Assembly (NCBI GenBank): GCA_013361075.1
Contig: JABWAJ010000224.1
Span: 1-8,518 of the forward strand
From: Saprospiraceae bacterium
GTDB lineage: Bacteria > Bacteroidota > Bacteroidia > Chitinophagales > Saprospiraceae
Length of the DNA stretch: 8,518 bases
Direction: 5' to 3'
Part shown: piece by piece, positions 1 through 6,502 of the stretch
Layout: each line of letters opens with the position of its first letter
How positions within the stretch are numbered: the first letter of the stretch is position 1
Made by a program: the position numbers and the translations under genes
The notes under the pieces: model-generated
What the model saw: the letters and a program-made list of their open reading frames with translations, nothing else
Database searches by the model: none
What the model was told of the DNA's origin: nothing

Positions 1-381
1 AATAATGAAAACGCCGCAGCGGAAAAATGGCACGCCGAGGGTCGTCAGCTCGCGCCAGATCAACGGGGTGATGCGCTGCAGATCGTCGGTGCTGCGCATG
101 GAGGAAATCTCCGCGCGGACGCGGTCGAGGGACGCTTCAACTTCCAGCTCGCGGTTTTGCTCTTCCACCGCTTTTCGCTTCTGCTCCAGCTCCTCGATGG
201 TTTCTTCCAGCAGGATGGCCGTGGTGCGCTTTACTTTTTCAGTACGATCCAGCTTGAACTCGGTGATGGCCATCGCCTTGTCGATTTGCTTGGCCCAATC
301 GGCGACGTCCTGCTTTTGCCCGGCGGTGAGCGCGCCGGATTGCTCGATGAGATTCAGTATGTTTTGGAGAGATTCGTGCAT
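1..381 (-). CDS. Probable sensor histidine kinase, N-terminal part (runs off the left edge)
   Basis: 127 codons are visible and remain open to the window edge. Residues about 1-45 look like a small helical region. Residues about 46-95 are charged and heptad-like (EETIEELEQKRKAVEEQNREL), a likely coiled coil. They are followed by a segment with EASLDRVRAEISSMRSTDDL and then ELTTLGVPFFRCGVFII, which resembles the start of a GAF-like sensory domain found in cytoplasmic sensor kinases of FCB-group bacteria. The catalytic domain would lie outside the window, so 'kinase' is inference from this architecture. The ATG at 381-379 directly follows the TAG stop of FIST-F, with AAGGAG at 393-388 inside the end of FIST-F, which fixes the start and suggests coupled translation. 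No signal peptide or membrane segment is visible. The stretch is visibly richer in G+C than the FIST genes. FIST proteins of the NosP type are commonly encoded beside a histidine kinase, so this may be the array's output partner. Confidence 0.7.
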   Translation of the reverse strand, partial: MHESLQNILNLIEQSGALTAGQKQDVADWAKQIDKAMAITEFKLDRTEKVKRTTAILLEETIEELEQKRKAVEEQNRELEVEASLDRVRAEISSMRSTDDLQRITPLIWRELTTLGVPFFRCGVFII

Positions 382-1524
382 CTACTTCTCCTTCAGCGCT
401 ACCACACAACAGGTGTTGTTGTGAAATTCATGTTTCCCTCTTTTCGATTTCCCATATTCTCCATAGGTGAAAAAGCCGATAAGCGGGGCATTCCAAACTT
501 CGTTTACCCGTTCAATTTCTTCACTGGTCATAACACCGAATGACAAATACCTGCTGACACAGGAAAACAAAATGACGGCATCGGCTTCCTGAAGCTGTTC
601 CTCTCTTACTTCCGAACATTCTTCAACAACGGTATCAATCACATCAAAGTCAGGCGGCAATGAAAACCGAACTTTCGAACCTTGCGGAATCTTACCGGCA
701 CAGACCAGTGAGCGATCCTCCGTATTCCCCAGCATGGCCGTTCTCATCACCGCAGGCGCATCTTCTCTTTCAAGTTGCAATGGATAATAGGCGCCAAGAC
801 TAAAAACCGTGTTGTTCATCGGCTCATCACTCAGACTTAACCCCAAGTACTTCATGACCAGATCCAGTGCGGGCTTATCATCGATGGTGTAAACGATATT
901 ACCCTCGCTTTTGGTAATGGTTTTGGTGATGCCGATGGGTTTCCAGCCGCAGGTGGCAACCCCTGATATATCCACCATGTCTTCGTCAATAATCAGAGCT
1001 ACCAGACCTGTGGTGCTGCTCTTACCAAGTGTGAATACTTTCGGCCCGGTCAACGTTTGGTCGTCTCCCGCCATACCGCCAAAAATAGTGGCTCCGCCGC
1101 CGAATCCATCTTCAATGCCTTTTATGATTTCCTCGCCATCCATTTCATTGCTCCATCCGGATGCAATGATAAAGGCCGCATTCGCAAAGGTTGTCCTACC
1201 TTCCTTGCCGAGCTGTTTTGCTATTTCATACTCAGAACTATCACCTGCTTCCAGAAACAGTAATTTGAAATAAGAAGGCTCCATATCAAGCAGCATGACA
1301 ACAATGCTTCCTTCTTCTATTTCGCTGCTCGTAAATTCACCGGAAGAAGTTGAACCGAAAATTTGAATTCCGGCATGATCAAATATGCCACAAACGGCAT
1401 CGATATCCTGTTTGAAGGATAAAAAGATGATTGCTAAAGTGGGGCTGAAGCCATCTGCCATGCTTTCATCCAATGCATTTTTGATCTCTTCGGGAGATTT
1501 CCCTTTGATCGTTTTTGCTTTCAT
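382..1524 (-). CDS. FIST-domain sensor protein F (380 aa)
   Basis: Complete cytoplasmic FIST protein (FIST_N then FIST_C), a presumed small-ligand sensing module. The N-terminus carries the array signature MKAKTIKGKSPEEI. FIST_N spans about residues 28-220, with FGSTSSGEF (56-64), FGGMAGDD (148-155), CGWKPIG (192-198) and YTIDDKPALDLVMKYLG near 212. FIST_C spans about 225-376, with PPDFDVIDTV, FSC (320-322), TYGEYG (353-358) and the end motif FHNNTCC (367-373) before ALKEK. No signal peptide or membrane segment is seen. It is the sister of FIST-B, roughly four residues in five identical by eye, except in the first ~48 residues, where B resembles FIST-C instead. The start is set by the shared MKAK motif and by AAAGGAG at 1538-1532. 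It is the last sensor before the kinase, which it touches with no gap. Its ligand is unknown; NosP-like haem/NO sensing is one possibility. Confidence 0.93.
   Translation of the reverse strand: MKAKTIKGKSPEEIKNALDESMADGFSPTLAIIFLSFKQDIDAVCGIFDHAGIQIFGSTSSGEFTSSEIEEGSIVVMLLDMEPSYFKLLFLEAGDSSEYEIAKQLGKEGRTTFANAAFIIASGWSNEMDGEEIIKGIEDGFGGGATIFGGMAGDDQTLTGPKVFTLGKSSTTGLVALIIDEDMVDISGVATCGWKPIGITKTITKSEGNIVYTIDDKPALDLVMKYLGLSLSDEPMNNTVFSLGAYYPLQLEREDAPAVMRTAMLGNTEDRSLVCAGKIPQGSKVRFSLPPDFDVIDTVVEECSEVREEQLQEADAVILFSCVSRYLSFGVMTSEEIERVNEVWNAPLIGFFTYGEYGKSKRGKHEFHNNTCCVVALKEK
388..393 (-). promoter_or_regulatory. Shine-Dalgarno of the kinase gene, inside the last codons of FIST-F
   Basis: AAGGAG on the minus strand lies six bases before the kinase ATG and is formed by the Lys-Glu codons (AAG GAG) of the conserved C-terminal ALKEK of FIST-F. 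It supports the abutting TAG-ATG junction as a real start. Confidence 0.7.
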
Positions 1525-1525
1525 T

Positions 1526-2665
1526 TTAGTGCTCCTTTAAAGCCACGCAACAGGTGGTGCAGTTGTGCATTTCGAGGTTGCCGCCGGTAGCCCTGGCCAG
1601 CTCGGCGCTGGAGAACATGCCAACCATGGGCACATTCCACACCTTTTTGATTCCCTCAAGTTCTTCCGACATCAAGGGGCCAAGACAGAGTATCCTGCCG
1701 GCACAACTGAACACCACCAGGGCATCTGCTTCGGGCATCTCGGTTTCTTTAAGGCGTTGCACGCCCTTCACGACTTTGTCCATCACATCCCAATCGGGTG
1801 GCACCGAAAACCGGACTTTGGACCCCTGCGGAACAGTCCCGCTGCAGTAGAAGGAGCGATTGCTCCAATCCACCACCAGGCCGGGCCGCATCACCGGGTC
1901 ACCTTTCTCCCGCTGTAGTTGCAGCGGAAAATTGGCAGCCACCTCCATCCAGGCATCTTTATTGTCAGGGGTGACGTTTTCCAGGCCGCCATATTTTGTG
2001 GTGATATCCACAGCGGGAATATTGTCAATAGTGAAAACGTGGTTGCCTTCGCTTTTGGTCACCACTTTTTCTGTGCCGACTGCTTTCCAACCGCAGGTGG
2101 CGACGCCTTTTATTTGCACCTTATCCTCATCCAGCGCAATGCAGACCAGACCCATGTCACTTTCTGCACCATTTGTAAAAACATAAGACTGAGTCATGGA
2201 AAAATCATCGCCTGCCATTCCTCCAAAGGCATTTACCTCTTTTCCGGCCACATCTTCAAAGCCGTATAAAAGTTGTTCGGCGTCGGTATCCAAATTACTT
2301 CCCGCAATCAGGAAAGCCGGTTTAGAAAAGGCTTCTTTCGCTTTTTGCGCAATAAGTCTGGTTGTTTCGCGATAATTTTTTTGCCGGTATTCCTCGAAAA
2401 ACACTCTGAAATGATCCGGGTCAATATCGAGAAGAAGCATGGCAACCGACCCTTTTTCAGGCACTTCATCGATAAATTCCCCATGTGTTGTGGCGCCAAA
2501 AACAGCGATGCCTGCTTTGTCCAAAACCTGGCAAAGCGCCCTCCGGTCCTGGGATTTCGATAAAAACACAATCGCCAAGGTAGGCTTGAAGCCATCTGAC
2601 AGGCTTTGCTGCAATGAGGCCTGAATCTCTTCAGGCGATTTTCCTTTGATTGATTTTGCTTTCAT
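1526..2665 (-). CDS. FIST-domain sensor protein E (379 aa), divergent C-terminal motif
   Basis: Full-length FIST_N plus FIST_C protein. It has MKAKSIKGKSPEEI at the start, GATTHGEF (57-64), FGGMAGDD (147-154), ATCGWKAVG around 190 and PPDWDVMDKVV. FSCAGR lies in FIST_C. It stands out in two places. The TYGEYG motif of the other five is replaced by SSAELA, keeping only the Glu, and the end motif is shifted in composition to MHNCTTCC (366-373), so the first Cys of the usual pair is Thr while an extra Cys sits just after HN. It ends in KEH rather than KEK. Its C-terminal third (TEMPEADALV, MSEELEGI, NVPM, ATGGN) is closest to FIST-D. It overlaps FIST-D by four bases (ATGA), with GAGGA at 2676-2672 as ribosome site. 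The altered motif suggests a different ligand or a weakened site; that is inference. Confidence 0.92.
   Translation of the reverse strand: MKAKSIKGKSPEEIQASLQQSLSDGFKPTLAIVFLSKSQDRRALCQVLDKAGIAVFGATTHGEFIDEVPEKGSVAMLLLDIDPDHFRVFFEEYRQKNYRETTRLIAQKAKEAFSKPAFLIAGSNLDTDAEQLLYGFEDVAGKEVNAFGGMAGDDFSMTQSYVFTNGAESDMGLVCIALDEDKVQIKGVATCGWKAVGTEKVVTKSEGNHVFTIDNIPAVDITTKYGGLENVTPDNKDAWMEVAANFPLQLQREKGDPVMRPGLVVDWSNRSFYCSGTVPQGSKVRFSVPPDWDVMDKVVKGVQRLKETEMPEADALVVFSCAGRILCLGPLMSEELEGIKKVWNVPMVGMFSSAELARATGGNLEMHNCTTCCVALKEH
1532..1538 (-). promoter_or_regulatory. Shine-Dalgarno of FIST-F, inside the last codons of FIST-E
   Basis: AAAGGAG on the minus strand lies seven bases before the FIST-F ATG. It overlaps the Leu-Lys-Glu codons of the FIST-E C-terminus; FIST-E then stops (TAA, 1528-1526) one base before the next ATG. 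Confidence 0.7.
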
Positions 2666-2708
2666 GGGTTGTCCTCAGTTCTTGTTTTTTCTTTTAATGC
2701 CACCCAGC
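2655..2708. repeat. 54-bp direct repeat at the D-E junction, copy 1
   Basis: Identical to 3815-3868, exactly 1160 bases away. It spans the first codons of FIST-E, the ATGA overlap, the GAGGA ribosome site and the codons for ALKEKTRTEDNP of FIST-D. Confidence 0.9.
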
Positions 2709-3825
2709 AGCAGGTCATGTTATGAAATTCATTGGCGCCACCCGTGGCACGCCCATATTCACCATAAGTAAAGAACCCCGCCATGGGCACATTGTACACA
2801 CTTTGTATTCCTTGCAATTCTTCGGAAGTCATAGGGCCAAAGGCATCGATGCGTCCAATACAGGAAAACATAACAAGGGCATCCGCTTCGGGCATTTCTG
2901 TTTGCTGAAACTGCTTTGCATTTTCGCTGACCTCGGTCAATACCTCAAAATCGGGCAACAATGTGAATCTGAATTTATCACCGGGCTTTATTTTGCCGGT
3001 TACAGTAATCCCTTTGGTGTCCATGTTAAAGCCCATAGTAGCTCGAATTATGCTGCTACTATCTTCCCTCATCAGGTTCAAAAAAATGTTCTTTAGGTTG
3101 AAATCCTTGAAATCTTCTGGAGAAAGATTTTCGCCCATATATTTCATCACAAGGTCAGTAGCAGACTGATTATCAATTTCAAGAATCCAGCTTCCTTCGG
3201 ACTTCGTGATTACCTTTTCAGTACCAATAGGCTTCATGCCCGACGCGGCCCTTCCCTTTACCAATATTTTGTCTTCATTCAACACCAGCATCAGGATACC
3301 CTTGTTGGTAATGTTGGCGTTATTGAATACAAAAGTTTCTTTGAACCTCAGGTCGTCGCCTGCGGCACCACCCCAGATGGTTATATCATTTCCAGCCACA
3401 TGGCTAACGGATTGTACTATTTTTTCGCCCAATCCCATATCCTGTGGTTTTTCGATGCTGTTGCTTAGTAAAAAAGCCGGCCTTGCAAAAAGCGTCAATG
3501 CTTGCTCTGTCATTGCCTTAGCTACTTCCACGACCTCACTACCCGTATAATCATCATGCAATATTCGGAAGTTGGCCGGTTCCATATCCATTAAAAGGAT
3601 GGAAATCGCTTCGTGGCTGATGTCGCTACCTGAAATCTCACCACCCGTTGTGGCTCCAAAAATCTGGATATTTTTTCTGTCAAGTATGCTGATAATGGAA
3701 GCGATGTCTTGCTTTACCGAAATAAAAACAAGAGCGAGTGTTGGTTTAAATCCGTCGGCCATACTTTCAGTTAATCTAGCACTGATTTCTTCCGGCGATT
3801 TGCCTTTGATTGACTTTGCTTTCAT
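2662..3825 (-). CDS. FIST-domain sensor protein D (387 aa)
   Basis: Full-length FIST protein with MKAKSIKGKSPEEI, GATTGGEI (57-64), WGGAAGDD (151-158), a SGMKPIG version of the Trp-containing motif (Cys and Trp of CGWK both replaced) and MKYMG. FIST_C has MPEADALVMFSCIGR, MTSEELQGI, TYGEYG and FHNMTCC (367-373) followed by WVALKEK. After ALKEK the protein runs on for seven residues, TRTEDNP, exactly as in FIST-C; the tail codes for the ribosome site of the next gene. The C-terminal third is close to FIST-E, while the middle is the most diverged of the six. Four-base ATGA overlaps join it to both neighbours. It reads as more A+T-rich than the others. Ligand unknown; the changed SGMK motif may alter the pocket (inference). 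Confidence 0.92.
   Translation of the reverse strand: MKAKSIKGKSPEEISARLTESMADGFKPTLALVFISVKQDIASIISILDRKNIQIFGATTGGEISGSDISHEAISILLMDMEPANFRILHDDYTGSEVVEVAKAMTEQALTLFARPAFLLSNSIEKPQDMGLGEKIVQSVSHVAGNDITIWGGAAGDDLRFKETFVFNNANITNKGILMLVLNEDKILVKGRAASGMKPIGTEKVITKSEGSWILEIDNQSATDLVMKYMGENLSPEDFKDFNLKNIFLNLMREDSSSIIRATMGFNMDTKGITVTGKIKPGDKFRFTLLPDFEVLTEVSENAKQFQQTEMPEADALVMFSCIGRIDAFGPMTSEELQGIQSVYNVPMAGFFTYGEYGRATGGANEFHNMTCCWVALKEKTRTEDNP
2672..2676 (-). promoter_or_regulatory. Shine-Dalgarno of FIST-E in the extended tail of FIST-D
   Basis: GAGGA on the minus strand lies six bases before the FIST-E ATG. It falls in the Glu-Asp codons of the TRTEDNP tail of FIST-D. Confidence 0.6.
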
Positions 3826-3868
3826 GGGTTGTCCTCAGTTCTTGTTTTTTCTTTTAATGCCACCCAGC
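3815..3868. repeat. 54-bp direct repeat at the C-D junction, copy 2
   Basis: Identical to 2655-2708. It spans the first codons of FIST-D and the last codons of FIST-C. Flanking coding sequence on either side is clearly more diverged, so this is a conserved or recently converted joint. Confidence 0.9.
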
Positions 3869-5003
3869 TACAGGTGGTGGAATGGAATTTATGATTGTCG
3901 TTCAGGCCTTTACCATATTCACCATAGGTGAAAAATCCTGCCATAGGCGCTTTCCATATTTTATGCAGTCCTTCATTTTCCTGCTCTATCATGGGACCTA
4001 ATGCACTCAGCCGGCCCAGGCAGGAAAACACCAATAAGGCTTCGGCTTCTGTACGTTGACTTTCCTTTATCTCAGTTGCATTGTTCAATATACTTTCTAC
4101 TATATCGAACTCAGGCGGGAGGGTAAACTGAAACTGCCCGCCTTCTGGGATAGCAAAATTCAGCTTGATGGCATTTCTATCTTTATCTACTTCCATGGGT
4201 GTGCGTAAGCTTGGTTCGCCGGAATCAATGGCGAGGAACGGGTAGAAGAACCCAATATCTTCAATGAAAAAGTTTTGGCCTGACTCATTTTTGTTGTTTA
4301 ATGTTTGTCCCAGGTAACGCAAATACATCTCAAGTGCCGGCTGCCCATCAATCTCATACATCCATCCGTCCATGCATTTGGTCGCTGTCCTGACTCTTCC
4401 CAAGGGTTTCCAGCCCGAAATAGCAGTACCCGTCATGCTTATTTTGTCAGTATTCAATACCAATATAGCAAAACCTTCGTCGGTAATATGCCTTGTGTCA
4501 AAAACCTGTGTACCGGCCAACGCCCCGTCAGCCCCGGCCATGCCGCCAAAAATTTCCACCTCCTTGCCAAAAGCCGTTTCCAGACCATGAATCAAAGCTC
4601 TTCCGTCATACGTTTCACCTGTATTCGAAATACATGTACTGCAAAGTATTAAGCCGGGATGAGAAAACTTTGATAAAGCGGCCGTGGCTGCTTTCCGGGC
4701 AGCCTGATTGATGTCTTTCCCCTTTGTTTTTTCGAACAGAATACAATAATGGTCTCTGTGGATATCCAGCAGCAGGATGGCGATTTCACCCTGACTCTGA
4801 TGTCCGTCCACAAATTCCCCGGATGAAGTTGCACCCAGGATATCGATATCTTCGTTGTGGAAAATTTCACAAACGGCCCTTAGATCCTGTTTGATCGACA
4901 TAAACACGATTGCCAGGGTGGGCTTGAAGCCATCGGACATGCTTTGCTCCAGTGCCCGTTTGATTTCTTCCGGCGATTTGCCTTTGATGGATTTTGCTCT
5001 CAT
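3822..5003 (-). CDS. FIST-domain sensor protein C (393 aa)
   Basis: Longest FIST gene of the array. It starts MRAKSIKGKSPEEI, has GATSSGEF (57-64) and FGGMAGAD (152-159, where the second acidic pair Asp-Asp of the others is Ala-Asp), then ISGWKPLG and MYEIDGQPALEMYLRYLG. FIST_C carries PPEFDIVESI, FSCLGR, TYGEYG and FHSTTCS (373-379), so the second Cys of the usual Cys-Cys is Ser. It ends ALKEK plus TRTEDNP, as in FIST-D. The sister gene is FIST-A: both have ILCST, a YDG/FDG segment near 132-134 and EMYL[RK]YLG. The first ~45 codons are instead nearly identical in DNA to those of FIST-B. The ATG at 5003 overlaps the FIST-B stop by four bases and follows AAAGGAG at 5015-5009. Soluble, no membrane segment; ligand unknown. 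Confidence 0.93.
   Translation of the reverse strand: MRAKSIKGKSPEEIKRALEQSMSDGFKPTLAIVFMSIKQDLRAVCEIFHNEDIDILGATSSGEFVDGHQSQGEIAILLLDIHRDHYCILFEKTKGKDINQAARKAATAALSKFSHPGLILCSTCISNTGETYDGRALIHGLETAFGKEVEIFGGMAGADGALAGTQVFDTRHITDEGFAILVLNTDKISMTGTAISGWKPLGRVRTATKCMDGWMYEIDGQPALEMYLRYLGQTLNNKNESGQNFFIEDIGFFYPFLAIDSGEPSLRTPMEVDKDRNAIKLNFAIPEGGQFQFTLPPEFDIVESILNNATEIKESQRTEAEALLVFSCLGRLSALGPMIEQENEGLHKIWKAPMAGFFTYGEYGKGLNDNHKFHSTTCSWVALKEKTRTEDNP
3832..3836 (-). promoter_or_regulatory. Shine-Dalgarno of FIST-D in the extended tail of FIST-C
   Basis: GAGGA on the minus strand lies six bases before the FIST-D ATG, in the same TRTEDNP-coding context as at the D-E junction. Confidence 0.6.
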
Positions 5004-6151
5004 GTTTTCTCCTTTAAAGCCACCACACAGCAGGTGTTATTGTGGAATTCGAGTTGTCCCCTTTTCGATTTTCCATATTCTCCATAGGTGAAAAAACCAA
5101 TAAGGGGTGCTTTCCAAACCTCACTTACCCTTTCAATTTCTTCGCTGGTCATCACACCGAATGCCTTATGCCTGCTGATGCAGGAAAACATAATCACGGC
5201 ATCGGCTACCTGAAGCTGTTCATCTCTTACTTCCGAACATTCTTCAACAACGGTATCAATCACGTCAAAGTCAGGCGGCAATGAAAAGCGTATTTTTGAG
5301 CCCTGCGGAATGTTACCTGAACAGACCAGTGAACGATCTTCGGTATTACCCAGCATGGCGGTTCTCATCACCGCAGGTGCATTTTCTCTTTCCAGTTGCA
5401 GCGGATAATATGTAAAGAGATCTATATTGAAAACGGTGTTATTGAGACGTTGATCATCCAGGCTGATACCCAGGTATTTCATAACCAGATCCAGCGCGGG
5501 CTTATCATCGATGGTATAGACGATATTGCCGCTGCTTTTGGTGATGATTTTTGGGGTGCCGACGGCTTTCCATCCACAGGTGGCAACCCCGGTTATATCT
5601 ATCTTGTCCTCGTCAATAATCAGGCCGACCAAACCGGTGATGCTGTTTTTGCCATGTGTGAATGCTTTTGGTCCGGTCAATGTCAGGTCATCGCCCGCCA
5701 TCCCGCCAAAAATGGTAGCCCCGCCCCCGAATCCCTCTTCAATTCCTTTGATTACTTCTTCGCCATCCATTTCTTTGTTCCATCCCGATGTAATAATAAA
5801 TGCCGCATTCGCGAAGGTCTTTTTTCCCTCTTCACCAAGCTGTTTTGCAATTTCAAATTCAGAATGTTCTCCGGCTTCGAGGAACATTAATTTGAAATAA
5901 GAAGGAGGCATATCAAGCAGCATGATGGCAATACTTCCTTCTTCTATTTCGCTGCTGATGAATTCACCGGAAGAGGTGGCGCCAAAAATCTGAATCCCCT
6001 CATGAGCTAACAGTTCACAAACAGCATCAAGATTCTGTTTGATTGACATAAACACAATCGCCAGCGTGGGCTTGAAGCCACCGGACATGCTTTTCTCCAG
6101 TGCCCGTTTTATTTCTTCCGGCGATTTGCCTTTGATGGGTTTTGCTTTCAT
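5000..6151 (-). CDS. FIST-domain sensor protein B (383 aa), mosaic
   Basis: Complete FIST protein with MKAKPIKGKSPEEI, FGATSSGEF (56-64), FGGMAGDD (148-155), ATCGWKAVG and YTIDDKPALDLVMKYLG. FIST_C has YYPLQLERE, PPDFDVIDTVVEECSEV, FSCISR (322-327), TYGEYG and FHNNTCC (369-375), ending ALKEKT. From about residue 50 on it is a close sister of FIST-F, but its first ~120 bases match FIST-C far better, pointing to recombination. In the SMSDG motif it has Gly for Asp (SMSGG). The ATG at 6151 follows AGGAG at 6168-6164 with a long 12-base spacing, but the start is supported by the conserved MKAK N-terminus. It lies 21 bases after EthD1 and overlaps FIST-C by four bases. Presumed cytoplasmic sensor; ligand unknown. 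Confidence 0.93.
   Translation of the reverse strand: MKAKPIKGKSPEEIKRALEKSMSGGFKPTLAIVFMSIKQNLDAVCELLAHEGIQIFGATSSGEFISSEIEEGSIAIMLLDMPPSYFKLMFLEAGEHSEFEIAKQLGEEGKKTFANAAFIITSGWNKEMDGEEVIKGIEEGFGGGATIFGGMAGDDLTLTGPKAFTHGKNSITGLVGLIIDEDKIDITGVATCGWKAVGTPKIITKSSGNIVYTIDDKPALDLVMKYLGISLDDQRLNNTVFNIDLFTYYPLQLERENAPAVMRTAMLGNTEDRSLVCSGNIPQGSKIRFSLPPDFDVIDTVVEECSEVRDEQLQVADAVIMFSCISRHKAFGVMTSEEIERVSEVWKAPLIGFFTYGEYGKSKRGQLEFHNNTCCVVALKEKT
5009..5015 (-). promoter_or_regulatory. Shine-Dalgarno of FIST-C, inside the last codons of FIST-B
   Basis: AAAGGAG on the minus strand lies five bases before the FIST-C ATG. It is formed by the Leu-Lys-Glu codons (TTA AAG GAG) of the FIST-B C-terminal ALKEKT. 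Confidence 0.7.
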
Positions 6152-6500
6152 ATCGGTATCTGTCTCCTGAAATCAGTTTTCAACGATTCCCACAATGATG
6201 GTCACACCACCGGTTGCAAAATTCGACAGGTCAGCAGTGGTAGCTTTGCCTTCCGGTGAACTCATGGATTGCTGCAGTTCCGCCGGGCCGGGGAAATAAA
6301 GCTCGGCCATGCGGTAGTAGGCAGGCTTTGCGCCATCAGGTCCGGGCAGGAACTTTGTGAGCTCCATCTTTGTCACTCCCGTCATTTTTGCCGCAATCGG
6401 CAGATGTGTTTCCGCATAATACTTTTCAAATGCGCCGGCATCCATGGGATGCCCGTAGAGTACGGTTGCTTTGATCATAGCGTCTGCTCCTTTCTTGTTG
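6141..6500. repeat. EthD cassette, copy 1
   Basis: EthD1 plus its flanks match 7653-8012 at an offset of 1512 bases, from the MKAK start codons of the following FIST gene to the ribosome site before EthD. The match fades inside both adjoining FIST genes. Confidence 0.85.
6173..6478 (-). CDS. EthD-like dimeric alpha/beta-barrel protein, copy 1 (101 aa)
   Basis: Small soluble protein starting MIKATVLYGHP, with FEKYYAETHLPIAAKM (17-32) containing the His-x-Pro pattern typical of EthD-family ferredoxin-fold proteins, then YYRMAELYFPGPAEL in the middle and a final GGVTIIVGIVEN strand. About 100 residues is the usual size. EthD proteins form dimeric alpha/beta barrels; the namesake is needed for ethyl tert-butyl ether degradation, but most members have no known reaction, so no substrate is assigned. 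It differs from copy 2 (7685-7990) at only six residues (12, 14, 33, 71, 73, 82). It sits between FIST-A (24-base gap, ribosome site AAAGGAG at 6493-6487) and FIST-B (21-base gap), clearly in the same transcription unit. A role in handling or modifying whatever the FIST proteins sense is speculation. Confidence 0.85.
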   Translation of the reverse strand: MIKATVLYGHPMDAGAFEKYYAETHLPIAAKMTGVTKMELTKFLPGPDGAKPAYYRMAELYFPGPAELQQSMSSPEGKATTADLSNFATGGVTIIVGIVEN

Positions 6501-6502
6501 GT

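Noticed and set aside
5396..5890. A 164-codon plus-strand ORF, and many others of 60-128 codons opposite the FIST genes
   Set aside because: They lie fully antisense to strongly conserved FIST or EthD coding sequence, recur at equivalent places in the paralogues and show no family motifs. They are shadows.
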